Part shown: piece after piece, positions 1-7,600 of the stretch
How the letters are laid out: every line of letters starts with the position of its first letter
Position numbering within the stretch: the first letter of the stretch is position 1
DNA from: VGEM01 sp033764265
Lineage (GTDB): Bacteria; Pseudomonadota; Alphaproteobacteria; Rhodospirillales; Rhodospirillaceae
Assembly: GCA_033764265.1 (NCBI GenBank)
Contig: JANRJB010000030.1
Span: 1 to 12,799, forward strand
Direction: 5' to 3'
DNA: 12,799 nt
Translations under genes and position numbers: made by a program
The notes under the pieces: model-generated
Database searches by the model: none
Told to the model about the DNA's origin: nothing
The model's input: the letters and a program-made list of their open reading frames with translations, nothing else

Positions 1-843
1 GCGGACGCCGAGGTCAACGTCTGCATGTATCGCGAGTTCGGCCGTCAGCTGTGCGAAACCCTTGAGCGGCCTTACCTCCAGGCGCCGATCGGGCTCGACT
101 CAACCACCAAGTTTCTGCGCAAGCTGGGTGAACTGGTCGGCATCGATCCCGAGCCATTCATCGCCCGCGAGAAGCACACCACCATCAAACCGCTGTGGGA
201 CCTGTGGCGCTCGGTGACGCAAGACTTCTTCGGCACCGCCAGCTTCGCCATCGTCGCCAACGAAACGTATGCACGCGGCATTCGCAATTTCCTTGAAACC
301 GACATGGGCCTGCCGTGCACGTTCGCATTTGGCCGCTCGGCCGGCGTCAAGCCCGACAACGAAGCGGTGAAGAAGGCGATCCGCGAAACCCCGCCGTTGG
401 TGCTGTTCGGCAGCTACAACGAACGCATGTACATGGCCGAATGCGGGGCACGCGCGATCTACGTTCCGGCCTCGTTCCCCGGCGCCATCGTGCGCCGCCA
501 CACCGGCACGCCTTTCATGGGTTACGCCGGCGCGACCTATCTGGTGCAGGAAGTGTGCAACGCGCTGTTCGATGCGCTGTTCCACATCCTGCCGCTCAGC
601 ACCAATCTCGACAAAGTCGAGGCAACGCCGTCGCGCTTGATCAACGAACTGCCGTGGGACACCGCCGCCAAGGCTTACCTGGATCAACTGGTCGACGCCC
701 AGCCGGTGCTGGTGCGCATTTCGGCGGCCAAGCAGTTGCGCGACGCCGCCGAGCGCAGCGCCCGCGCGGCCGGCGAGACTCGCGTCAACCTGGCGCGTGT
801 GGAACAGGTTTACGCAGCGTCTCAGCGCGGCCAGGCCGCTTGA
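1..843 (+). CDS. bchZ: Chlorophyllide a reductase subunit Z, 3' part (5' end outside window)
   Basis: The reading frame is open from base 1 to the TGA at 841-843, giving 280 residues of a protein usually close to 490 aa, so roughly the N-terminal 40 percent is missing. BchZ pairs with BchY as the catalytic component of chlorophyllide a oxidoreductase; with the reductase BchX it reduces the C7=C8 bond of ring B in bacteriochlorophyll synthesis in the cytoplasm. The visible part carries family-typical stretches such as NVCMYREFG, LWRSVTQDFF, LFGSYNERMY, FPGAIVRRHTGTPFMGYAGA and LFDALFHILPL. The tail, from ELPWD through PVLVRISAAKQLRDAAER, is the small C-terminal domain shared with BchB (PCP_red type). 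No frame break is seen. It lies upstream of bchF on the same strand but is separated by 328 bases containing promoter-like and palindromic sequence, so bchF probably has its own promoter. Identification is from recalled family sequence and is very secure. Confidence 0.96.
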   Translation, partial: ADAEVNVCMYREFGRQLCETLERPYLQAPIGLDSTTKFLRKLGELVGIDPEPFIAREKHTTIKPLWDLWRSVTQDFFGTASFAIVANETYARGIRNFLETDMGLPCTFAFGRSAGVKPDNEAVKKAIRETPPLVLFGSYNERMYMAECGARAIYVPASFPGAIVRRHTGTPFMGYAGATYLVQEVCNALFDALFHILPLSTNLDKVEATPSRLINELPWDTAAKAYLDQLVDAQPVLVRISAAKQLRDAAERSARAAGETRVNLARVEQVYAASQRGQAA

Positions 844-852
844 GCCAAAGCC

Positions 853-877
853 CCGCGCTGCAATGCAGCATGCGCGG
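853..877 (+). repeat. Palindrome/hairpin just after bchZ
   Basis: Ten bases after the bchZ stop, GCTGCAATGCAGC (857-869) is a perfect palindrome around a central A. It is flanked by CCGCGC (853-858) and GCGCGG (872-877), which can extend the stem with a small bulge. In RNA the core would form 5 bp (GCTGC/GCAGC) closing an AAT loop. No T-run follows, so it is not an intrinsic terminator. It may protect the bchZ mRNA 3' end or be a regulator site; the function is inferred only. Confidence 0.4.
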
Positions 878-901
878 ACGCTCTGGGTTCGACCGAGCCG
901 A

Positions 902-990
902 GCCCAATTCACCCTGCAATAACGCGCTTTTCGTGGTTCGACTCATCGGACGCGAAAAACCATTTAATTTATGCGTATTTGGAATTGGGC
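902..990 (+). repeat. Nested, nearly concentric inverted repeats upstream of the bchF promoter
   Basis: The outer arms GCCCAATTC (902-910) and GAATTGGGC (982-990) are a perfect 9-bp inverted repeat. Inside them lie TTTTCG (928-933) and CGAAAA (953-958), and inside those TTCGA (937-941) and TCGGA (946-950, one G-T pair) around the loop CTCA. The inner two stems stack into an 11-bp hairpin interrupted by a small internal loop (TGG/CG). The block is markedly AT-richer than the surrounding genes and sits between bchZ and the candidate bchF promoter. It could be an operator, a DNA-bend region or the 3' UTR fold of a bchZ transcript. The sequence shows the symmetry; the function is unknown. Confidence 0.45.
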
Positions 991-1041
991 AAGTAGTACG
1001 CCCTATCTGCAGCGCGGTTATTCCGAATTTACCGGCATTAA

Positions 1042-1071
1042 TTGACAATCGTTCACCCCGCGCCCTACGCT
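1042..1071 (+). promoter_or_regulatory. Candidate sigma70 promoter for the bchF operon
   Basis: A consensus -35 hexamer TTGACA (1042-1047) is followed after 18 bases by TACGCT (1066-1071), which matches three of six positions of TATAAT, including the conserved first T, second A and last T. The surrounding DNA is AT-rich compared with the coding regions. Initiation would be expected near 1078, leaving about 94 leader bases before the preferred bchF start at 1172. No TGT-N12-ACA site (PpsR/CrtJ consensus) is visible in 844-1171. The spacing and the single strong hexamer support the call; the -10 is weak. Confidence 0.4.
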
Positions 1072-1116
1072 TTTTTCCGTCAGCATGACGGGGGAGCGAG
1101 GAATGCTGAGTAACCA

Positions 1117-1147
1117 ACGGGCAGGGCACGATTTTCGCCCTGCTCGT
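1117..1147 (+). promoter_or_regulatory. Strong leader hairpin ahead of bchF
   Basis: Bases 1117-1127 pair with 1137-1147 in an uninterrupted 11-bp stem with one G-U pair (1120/1144). The core is GCAGGGC (1121-1127) against GCCCTGC (1137-1143), and the loop is the nine bases ACGATTTTC. It lies downstream of the candidate promoter and ends 15 bases before the GAGGG ribosome binding site of bchF, so it should be in the 5' leader of the bchFNBHLM mRNA. No T-run follows, so it is not an intrinsic terminator. It may set mRNA stability or translation, or be a DNA dyad for a regulator. The structure is seen directly; the role is inferred. Confidence 0.5.
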
Positions 1148-1162
1148 GATGGCGTGGCAAGC

Positions 1163-1167
1163 GAGGG
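1163..1167 (+). promoter_or_regulatory. Ribosome binding site that favours the bchF start at 1172
   Basis: GAGGG lies four bases before the ATG at 1172. A competing purine-rich GGGGGAG (1090-1096) lies six bases before an in-frame ATG at 1103. The downstream site is preferred because the family-conserved part of BchF begins near codon 25 of the shorter reading and because the 1117-1147 hairpin would otherwise be inside the gene. Confidence 0.45.
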
Positions 1168-1171
1168 ACAG

Positions 1172-1732
1172 ATGCACGCGGGCTCGGCCGCGGCATCGCG
1201 CGCCGCAGGCATGCCGAACACTCCGCAGACCCTTCATTCGCTTTATTCACCCGAGGAACGCCGCCGGCGCGATGAGTCGCCATGGACCATCGTCCAGGGC
1301 GTGCTGGCGCCGGTGCAGTTCCTGGTCTTCATCGTCAGCGCCGCGCTGGTGGTGCGCTTTTTGATCACAGGCGAAGGCTACGGCATCGCCACCGCGTCCA
1401 TCGTCATCAAGACGCTGGTGCTGTACGCCATCATGATCACCGGCTCGATCTGGGAAAAAGTGGTCTTCGACAAGTGGCTGTTCGCGCCCGCCTTTTATTG
1501 GGAGGACGTGTTCAGCATGCTGGTGCTGGGCCTGCACACCGCCTATCTGCTGGCGCTGGCGCTCGGCATCGGCACGCCGACGCAGCTGATGGTGCTGGCG
1601 CTCGCGGCTTACGCCACCTATGTCGTGAACGCGACGCAATTCCTGCTCAAGCTGCGCGCCGCGCGGCTCCAGGCCGAGCGGGACCGCACCGCGCAACCGC
1701 CGCTCGATGCGATCGCGGAGCCCGCGGAATGA
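1172..1732 (+). CDS. bchF: 2-vinyl bacteriochlorophyllide hydratase (C3 vinyl hydratase)
   Basis: BchF hydrates the C3 vinyl group of chlorophyllide-type intermediates to hydroxyethyl, a membrane-associated step towards bacteriochlorophyll a. The start at 1172 gives 186 aa, close to the usual size. The conserved block begins at about residue 25 with LYSPEERRRRDESPWTIVQGVLAP. Four hydrophobic segments are visible, at roughly residues 40-64, 75-92, 113-132 and 136-157. Between them are the family-typical IWEKVVF and LFAPAFYWEDVFSMLVLGLHTAY. In-frame ATGs at 1085, 1103 and 1211 are alternatives; 1103 also has a fair ribosome binding site, while 1211 best matches the conserved N-terminus but lacks a good one. 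The TGA overlaps the bchN ATG (ATGA), so translation is probably coupled. It is the first gene of the bchFNBHLM unit. The function is certain, the exact start is not. Confidence 0.93.
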   Translation: MHAGSAAASRAAGMPNTPQTLHSLYSPEERRRRDESPWTIVQGVLAPVQFLVFIVSAALVVRFLITGEGYGIATASIVIKTLVLYAIMITGSIWEKVVFDKWLFAPAFYWEDVFSMLVLGLHTAYLLALALGIGTPTQLMVLALAAYATYVVNATQFLLKLRAARLQAERDRTAQPPLDAIAEPAE

Positions 1733-3051
1733 CCGTGCTGGCGCCCGCACCCGCCCTGAAGCCCGCGCCCGCTATGGCGCCCGCGCTTGGGTGCGAAACG
1801 CCAGCGGTTGCGCGCGAGGTTCTGATCGAACGCGGCCAACGCGAAGTCTTCTGCGGGCTCACCGGCATCGTCTGGCTACACCGCAAGATCCAGGACGCCT
1901 TTTTCCTGGTGGTCGGCTCGCGCACCTGCGCGCACCTTTTGCAATCTGCCGCCGGCGTGATGGTGTTCGCCGAACCGCGCTTCGGCACCGCCATCATGGA
2001 GGAGCGCGACCTCGCCGGACTGGCCGACGCCAATGAGGAGCTCGACCGCGTCGTCGACCGGCTGCTCGCGCGCCGGCCCGACATCAAGCTGTTGTTCCTG
2101 GTCGGCTCGTGCCCGTCCGAGGTCATCAAGCTCGACCTGTCGCGTGCCGCGCAGCGCCTGTCGGCCAAGCACATGCCGCGCGTGCGCGTTCTCAACTACT
2201 CGGGCAGCGGCATCGAGACCACGTTCACCCAGGGCGAAGACGCCTGCCTGGCCGCGCTGGTGCCCGACATGCCGGCCGCCGCGCCCGAGGCACCCGCCAA
2301 CCTGCTGGTGGTCGGCACGCTGCCCGACATCGTCGAGGATCAGTTCCGCCGGATGTTCGCCGAACTCGGCATCGCGCCCGTGGCGTTTCTGCCGCCGCGC
2401 AAGGCCGGCGATCTGCCGCCGGTGGGGCCGCGCACCTCGCTTCTCTTGGCCCAGCCGTTCCTGGCCGACACCGCCCGCCGGCTGGAAGACCGCGGCGCCA
2501 AGCGGCTGTCGGCCTTGTTTCCGTTTGGCGCCGAAGGCACCACCGGTTGGCTCAAGGCCGCCGCCGATGCCTGGCGGGTGGAGGAGCTGAAATTCCGCAA
2601 CGTCATCGCGCCGGGGCGCGAACGCGCGGCCCGCGCGCTCGAGAAGTACCGCGCGCGGCTGGCGGGCAAGCGCATCTTCTTCTTCCCCGACTCCCAGCTC
2701 GAGATTCCCCTGGCGCGCTTTCTGGCGCGCGAACTGGGCATGATTCCGCTTGAAGTCGGCACGCCGCATCTGCATCGCGAACACCTGTCGGCGGAACTGC
2801 CGCTGTTGCCGGACGGCGTGCGCCTGTCGGAAGGCCAGGACGTGGAACGCCAGCTCGACCGCTGCCGAGCCGCGCGGCCCGACCTCACCGTCTGCGGGCT
2901 GGGCTTGGCCAACCCGCTCGAGGCCGAGGGCCTGGCGACCAAATGGTCGATCGAACTGGTGTTCTCGCCGGTGCACGGGTTCGATCAAGCCGGCGACCTG
3001 GCCGAGCTGTTCGCCCGGCCGCTGGTGCGGCGCGAACGGGTGAGGGTCTAG
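1729..3051 (+). CDS. bchN: Light-independent protochlorophyllide reductase subunit N
   Basis: BchN with BchB forms the catalytic NB-protein of dark-operative protochlorophyllide reductase (DPOR), which reduces ring D (C17=C18) of protochlorophyllide using electrons from BchL. The protein is 440 aa and nitrogenase-like. C42, C67 and C128 fall in REVFCGLTGIVWLHRKIQDAFF, VVGSRTCAHLLQ and LFLVGSCPSEVIKLDL. Their spacings of 25 and 61 equal those of the three BchN ligands (Cys26, Cys51, Cys112 in Rhodobacter capsulatus) of the NB [4Fe-4S] cluster. Further family stretches are RVLNYSGSGIETTFTQGED and SALFPFGAEGTTGWLKAAA. The ATG at 1729 overlaps the bchF stop by four bases, which fixes the start. 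By ligand numbering the N-terminus is about 16 residues longer than in R. capsulatus, and the extra part is an Ala-Pro-rich stretch (residues 4-20). The next gene, bchB, starts three bases after the stop. Confidence 0.97.
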   Translation: MTVLAPAPALKPAPAMAPALGCETPAVAREVLIERGQREVFCGLTGIVWLHRKIQDAFFLVVGSRTCAHLLQSAAGVMVFAEPRFGTAIMEERDLAGLADANEELDRVVDRLLARRPDIKLLFLVGSCPSEVIKLDLSRAAQRLSAKHMPRVRVLNYSGSGIETTFTQGEDACLAALVPDMPAAAPEAPANLLVVGTLPDIVEDQFRRMFAELGIAPVAFLPPRKAGDLPPVGPRTSLLLAQPFLADTARRLEDRGAKRLSALFPFGAEGTTGWLKAAADAWRVEELKFRNVIAPGRERAARALEKYRARLAGKRIFFFPDSQLEIPLARFLARELGMIPLEVGTPHLHREHLSAELPLLPDGVRLSEGQDVERQLDRCRAARPDLTVCGLGLANPLEAEGLATKWSIELVFSPVHGFDQAGDLAELFARPLVRRERVRV

Positions 3052-3054
3052 GCC

Positions 3055-4629
3055 ATGCAGCTGACGGTGTGGACCTACGAGGGACCTCCGCACGTCGGCG
3101 CCATGCGCATCGCGACCGGCATGACCGATGTCCACTATGTGCTGCACGCGCCGCAGGGCGACACCTACGCCGACCTGTTGTTCACCATGATTGAGCGGCG
3201 CGACCGCCGCCCGCCGGTCACCTACACCACCTTCCAGGCGCGCGATCTGGGCGGCGATACCGCCGAGCTGTTCAAGACCGCCGCCCAAAATGCCTACGAC
3301 CGCTTCAAGCCGAAGGCGATGCTGGTCGGGGCGTCGTGCACCGCCGAATTGATCCAGGACGATCCCGGCGGGCTGGCCCAGGCGCTCAATCTGCCGATCC
3401 CGGTGGTCAAGCTGGAGCTGCCGTCGTACTCGAAGAAAGAGAACTGGGGCGCGGCCGAAACCTTCTATCAGATCGTGCGCAAACTGGCCGATCCGGCCCG
3501 CAAACCCGCCGACAAGGCCAACCGCCGGCCGCGCTGCAATCTGTTGGGTCCCACCGCGCTCGGGTTCCGTCATCGCGACGATGTGACCGAAGTGACCCGG
3601 CTGTTGACTCAGTTGGGCGTGGACGTCGCGGTGGTGGCGCCGATGGGCGCAAGCGCGGCCGACATCGTCCGGCTGGGTGAGGCGGATTTCAACGTGCTGA
3701 TGTATCCTGAAATCGGCGACACTGCGGCGCGCTGGCTGGAACGTACTTTCAAGCAGCCGTGCGTGCGCGTCGTGCCGATCGGCTACGGCGCCACCCGCGA
3801 CTTCATCGCCGAAGTCGCGCGCATCGCCGGCGTCGACCCCGCCGCGGCGCTGGCGGCGGATGCCTCGCGCCTGCCGTGGTGGTCGCGTTCGGTCGATAGC
3901 ACCTATCTGACCGGCAAGCGCGTGTTCATTTTCGGCGACGCCACGCACGTGCTGGCCGCGGCGCGCGTCGCCACCGAGGAAATGGGGTTCGAGGTCGTCG
4001 GCCTTGGCACCTTCAGCCGCGAATTCGCCCGCGAGGTCCGCGCCACCGCCGAGAAGCTCGGCGTCGAATGCCTGATCACCGACGATTACCTCGAGGTCGA
4101 GGAGCGGATCGCGGCGCTGCAGCCCGAAATGGTGCTGGGCACGCAGATGGAGCGCCACGTCGCTAAACGCTTGGGCATTGCCTGCGCGGTGATCTCCGCG
4201 CCGGTGCACGTGCAGGACTTCCCGGCGCGCTACGCCCCACAGATGGGCTTCGAGGGCGCAAACGTTATCTTCGACACCTGGATCCATCCGCTGGTGATGG
4301 GGTTGGAAGAGCACCTGCTTGCGCTGTTCCGCGATGACTTCGAGTTCAACGACGCCTCCGGCGCATCTCATCTGGGGCAGGCGCCGAAGCCGGCCAAAGC
4401 CGACGTCGAGCCGGTCGCGGCCAGCGCCCCGGTCGCGTCCGCACCGCCCGGCAAGGCGGACGCGGGCCCGATCGTCTGGGCGTCCGACGCCGAGCAGGAA
4501 CTGAAGAAAATTCCGTTCTTCGTGCGCGGCAAGGCGCGCCGCAACACCGAGAAATTCGCCGCCGAACGCGGCATCGCCCTCATCAAACTCGAGACCCTGT
4601 ACGATGCCAAGTCTCATCTCTCGCGATAA
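3055..4629 (+). CDS. bchB: Light-independent protochlorophyllide reductase subunit B
   Basis: BchB is the second half of the DPOR catalytic NB-protein. The 524-aa product begins MQLTVWTYEGPPHVGAMRIA, the conserved N-terminus that confirms the start. D36 (in HAPQGDTYAD) matches the unusual aspartate that supplies the fourth ligand of the NB [4Fe-4S] cluster. C95 is in the conserved GASCTAELIQDDPGG. D281 in WWSRSVDSTYLTGKRVFIFGDATH probably corresponds to the catalytic proton donor known as Asp274 in other BchB proteins. After the nitrogenase-like core (to about residue 440) comes a flexible Ala/Pro/Lys linker (about 441-471). The C-terminal PCP_red domain (about 472-524, IVWASDAEQELKKIPFFVRG) helps bind substrate in known DPOR structures and is also found in BchZ. 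A GAGG lies in the last codons of bchN. The 3' end overlaps the annotated bchH start by 26 bases. Confidence 0.97.
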   Translation: MQLTVWTYEGPPHVGAMRIATGMTDVHYVLHAPQGDTYADLLFTMIERRDRRPPVTYTTFQARDLGGDTAELFKTAAQNAYDRFKPKAMLVGASCTAELIQDDPGGLAQALNLPIPVVKLELPSYSKKENWGAAETFYQIVRKLADPARKPADKANRRPRCNLLGPTALGFRHRDDVTEVTRLLTQLGVDVAVVAPMGASAADIVRLGEADFNVLMYPEIGDTAARWLERTFKQPCVRVVPIGYGATRDFIAEVARIAGVDPAAALAADASRLPWWSRSVDSTYLTGKRVFIFGDATHVLAAARVATEEMGFEVVGLGTFSREFAREVRATAEKLGVECLITDDYLEVEERIAALQPEMVLGTQMERHVAKRLGIACAVISAPVHVQDFPARYAPQMGFEGANVIFDTWIHPLVMGLEEHLLALFRDDFEFNDASGASHLGQAPKPAKADVEPVAASAPVASAPPGKADAGPIVWASDAEQELKKIPFFVRGKARRNTEKFAAERGIALIKLETLYDAKSHLSR

Positions 4630-7600
4630 GGCCAACGTGATCGACCGCCCGACCGCGCGCCCGCCGGTGCGCGTGGTGATGGTCACGCTCGACAATCACC
4701 TCGCGCACGCGGTCGGCAAGGCGCGCGACGAACTGCGCCGGGACGTGCCGGAGCTGGACTTCAATGTCCACGCCGCCGCCGACTGGGACAACGACCCGGC
4801 GGCGCTCGATCGCTGCAAGGCCGACATCGCCACCGGCGACATCATCATCGGCACCATGCTGTTCCTCGACGACCACTTGCGCGCCATCGTTCCGGCGTTG
4901 GAGGCCCGTCGCGAAGACTGCGACGCGATGGTGATGGCCATGTCGGCGGGCGAGGCGATCAGGCTCACCAAGGTCGGCGCCTTCCGCATGGACGCGCCGC
5001 AGACCGGCCCGCTCGCGCTGCTCAAGAAGCTGCGCGGCAAGAAGGATTCGTCGAGCTCCGGCGAAGGCCAGATGAAGATGCTGCGTCGGTTGCCGAAGAT
5101 CCTGCGCTTCATTCCCGGCAAGGCGCAGGACGTGCGCGCCTACTTCCTGACGCTGCAGTACTGGCTGTCGGGCGCCGAAGCGAACATGGTCAACATGGTG
5201 CGCTTCCTGGTCGACCGCTACGCCGCCGGCCCGCGCACCGCCCTGCGCGGCGCGCTCAAGCCCGCCCCGCCGGTGGAGTTCCCCGACGTCGGCGTCTATC
5301 ACCCGCGCATGAAGGGCCGCATCGCCGACCGGCTTGAGGCGCTGCCCGCCCCCAAGGAGGCCAAGGGCACCGTCGGCGTGCTGGTGCTGCGGTCGTACCT
5401 GCTCTCGGGCGACACCGCTCATTACGATGGTGTCATCACGGCGCTGGAGGCGCAGGGCCTGCGCGTCATTCCCGCGTTCGCGAGCGGCCTGGACGCGCGC
5501 GAGACCATCAAACGCTTCTTCATGAAGAACGACGCGCCGATCGTCGATGCTGTCGTCTCGCTGACCGGCTTCTCGCTGGTGGGCGGTCCCGCCTACAACG
5601 ACTCCCACGCCGCCGCCGACTGGCTGGCCAAGCTCGACGTCCCGTGCCTGGCGGCCCAGCCGATCGAGTTCCAGACCCTGGAACGCTGGGCCGAGTCCAA
5701 CGTCGGGCTGACGCCGGTGGAGTCCACCATCATGGTGGCGATCCCGGAGATCGACGGCTCGATCTCGCCGATGGTGTTCGCCGGCCGCTCTGACGGCGCG
5801 GGCGTGGCGTGCAAGGGCTGCGAGCGGGCGTGCGTGTTCCCGGCCCATGGCGGCGCGCCGCTGATGCAGGCGTGCGGCGAGCGGGTCGACACACTGGCCG
5901 CGCGCACCGCCAAGCTGGTCGCGCTGCGCAAGGCCGAACGCGCGAACCGAATGGTGGCGGTCGTATTGTTCAACTTCCCGCCCAACGCCGGGGCGGCGGG
6001 CACGGCGGCCTATCTGTCGGTGTTCGCATCGCTGCATAACACGTTGAAGGGCATGAAGGCCGAAGGCTACACGGTCGACGTGCCCGACACGGTCGAGGCG
6101 TTGCGCGCGCGTATCTTGACGGGCAATGCCGCCGCCTTCGGCACCGATGCCAACGTGCTGGCGCGGATTGGCGTGGATGACCACGTGCGGCGCGAACGGC
6201 ACCTGGCGGCGATCGAGGGCCAGTGGGGCGCCGCCCCCGGCCGCCAGCTCACGGACTCGCGGCACATTTTCGTGCTGGGCGAGAAATTCGGCAACGTGCT
6301 GGTCGGCCTGCAGCCGGGGTTGGGCTACGAAGGCGACCCGATGCGCCTCTTGTTCGAGAAGGGTTTCGCGCCGACGCCTGCGTTCTCGGCGTTCTCTCGT
6401 TACCTGCGCGAGGATTTCGGCGCGCACGCGGTGCTGCATTTCGGCATGCACGGCGCGCTGGAATTCATGCCGGGCAAGCACGTCGGCCTGTCGGCCGGCT
6501 GCTGGCCGGAGCGCCTGATCGGCGACCTGCCGAACTTCTACCTTTACGCCGGCAACAATCCGTCCGAAGGCGCGCTGGCCAAGCGCCGCGGCGGCGCGAC
6601 GCTGATCAGCTACATGACGCCGCCGGTGTCGCAGGCCGGCCTGTACAAAGGCCTGGCCGACCTCAAGGCGTCGGTGGAACGCTGGCGCACCGCGGCCCCG
6701 GACGACGAGATCAACCGCACCGACCTGGGCGCGCTGATCCGCGACCAGGCCGCCGCGCTCGACCTGCCGGTGAACACGGGCCTGTGGCAGGCCGACGCCG
6801 ATGCTGCGGTCGGCGCGCTGGCGCGCACGCTATACGAGGTCGAGCAGACGCTGATCCCGGAAGGCCTGCATGTGATCGGCGAGCCGATGTCCGAGGCGGC
6901 GCGCATCGAGCTCCTGATGGCCATGGCCGAGGTGCGCGGTCCGCAGCGGCCCGAGCGCGCGGCCGTCGCCGCGCTGGTCGCGGGCGAGGCGGCCGAGGCG
7001 GCCGCGGCCCGCAGCGGGTTGCCGCAGACCGAGGCGACCCTCCTGATGTTCCGCGATCTGGCCCATGCCGCGCGGCACCTGGCGCGCGACGAGGAACTCG
7101 ACGCCATTCTGCGCGCGCTTGACGGGCGCTTCATCCGCCCCGCGCCGGGCGGCGACGTGTTGCGCAATCCCGACGTGTTGCCGACCGGACGCAACATGCA
7201 CGGCTTCGATCCGTTCCGCATCCCCAGCGCCTTCGCCGTGCAGGACGGCGCGCGCCAGGCCCAGCGGCTAATCGACCGCCATGTCGCCGAAAGCGGCCAC
7301 GCGCCCGAAACCATCGCCATGGTGCTGTGGGGCACCGACAACCTGAAGAGCGAAGGCGGGCCGATCGGCCAGGCCTTGTACCTGATGGGCGCGCGGCCGC
7401 GCTTCGACAGTTTCGGCCGGCTGTGCGGGGCCAGCCTGATTCCGCTGGCCGAGCTGGGCCGCCCGCGCATCGACGTTGTGATCACGCTGTCGGGCATTTT
7501 CCGCGACCTGTTGCCGCTGCAGATCAAGATGCTGGCCGAAGCGGCGTTGCTGGCCGCCACCGCCGACGAGCCGAGCGAGATGAACTTCGTGCGTAAACAC

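Noticed and set aside
925..965. Hammerhead-ribozyme-like string on the - strand (CGATGAG ... CGAAAA)
   Set aside because: The core would be CCGATGA instead of CUGANGA, the intervening stem II has only two pairs, and no stem I/III pairing with a cleavage triplet is visible. Chance resemblance.
1042..1056. FNR/FixK-like box at TTGACAATCGTTCAC
   Set aside because: The right half (GTTCA) does not match the inverted half-site expected for TTGAT-N4-ATCAA. The TTGACA is better explained as a -35 element.
844..1171. Possible small gene such as pufQ or a light-harvesting peptide in the gap
   Set aside because: No short frame with a ribosome binding site encodes a hydrophobic single-span peptide with a conserved His; the long frames crossing the gap are Arg-rich shadows extending out of bchZ.
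1876..4695. A 939-codon open frame on the - strand antisense to bchN and bchB
   Set aside because: Its product is rich in Arg, His, Gln, Gly and Asp with no domain pattern, and it lies opposite two certain genes. High GC at third codon positions removes stop codons on the complementary strand, so it is a shadow.
4583..6481. A 632-codon open frame on the - strand opposite bchH
   Set aside because: Same low-complexity Arg/His/Gln-rich composition as other shadows, fully antisense to bchH, with no recognisable motif.
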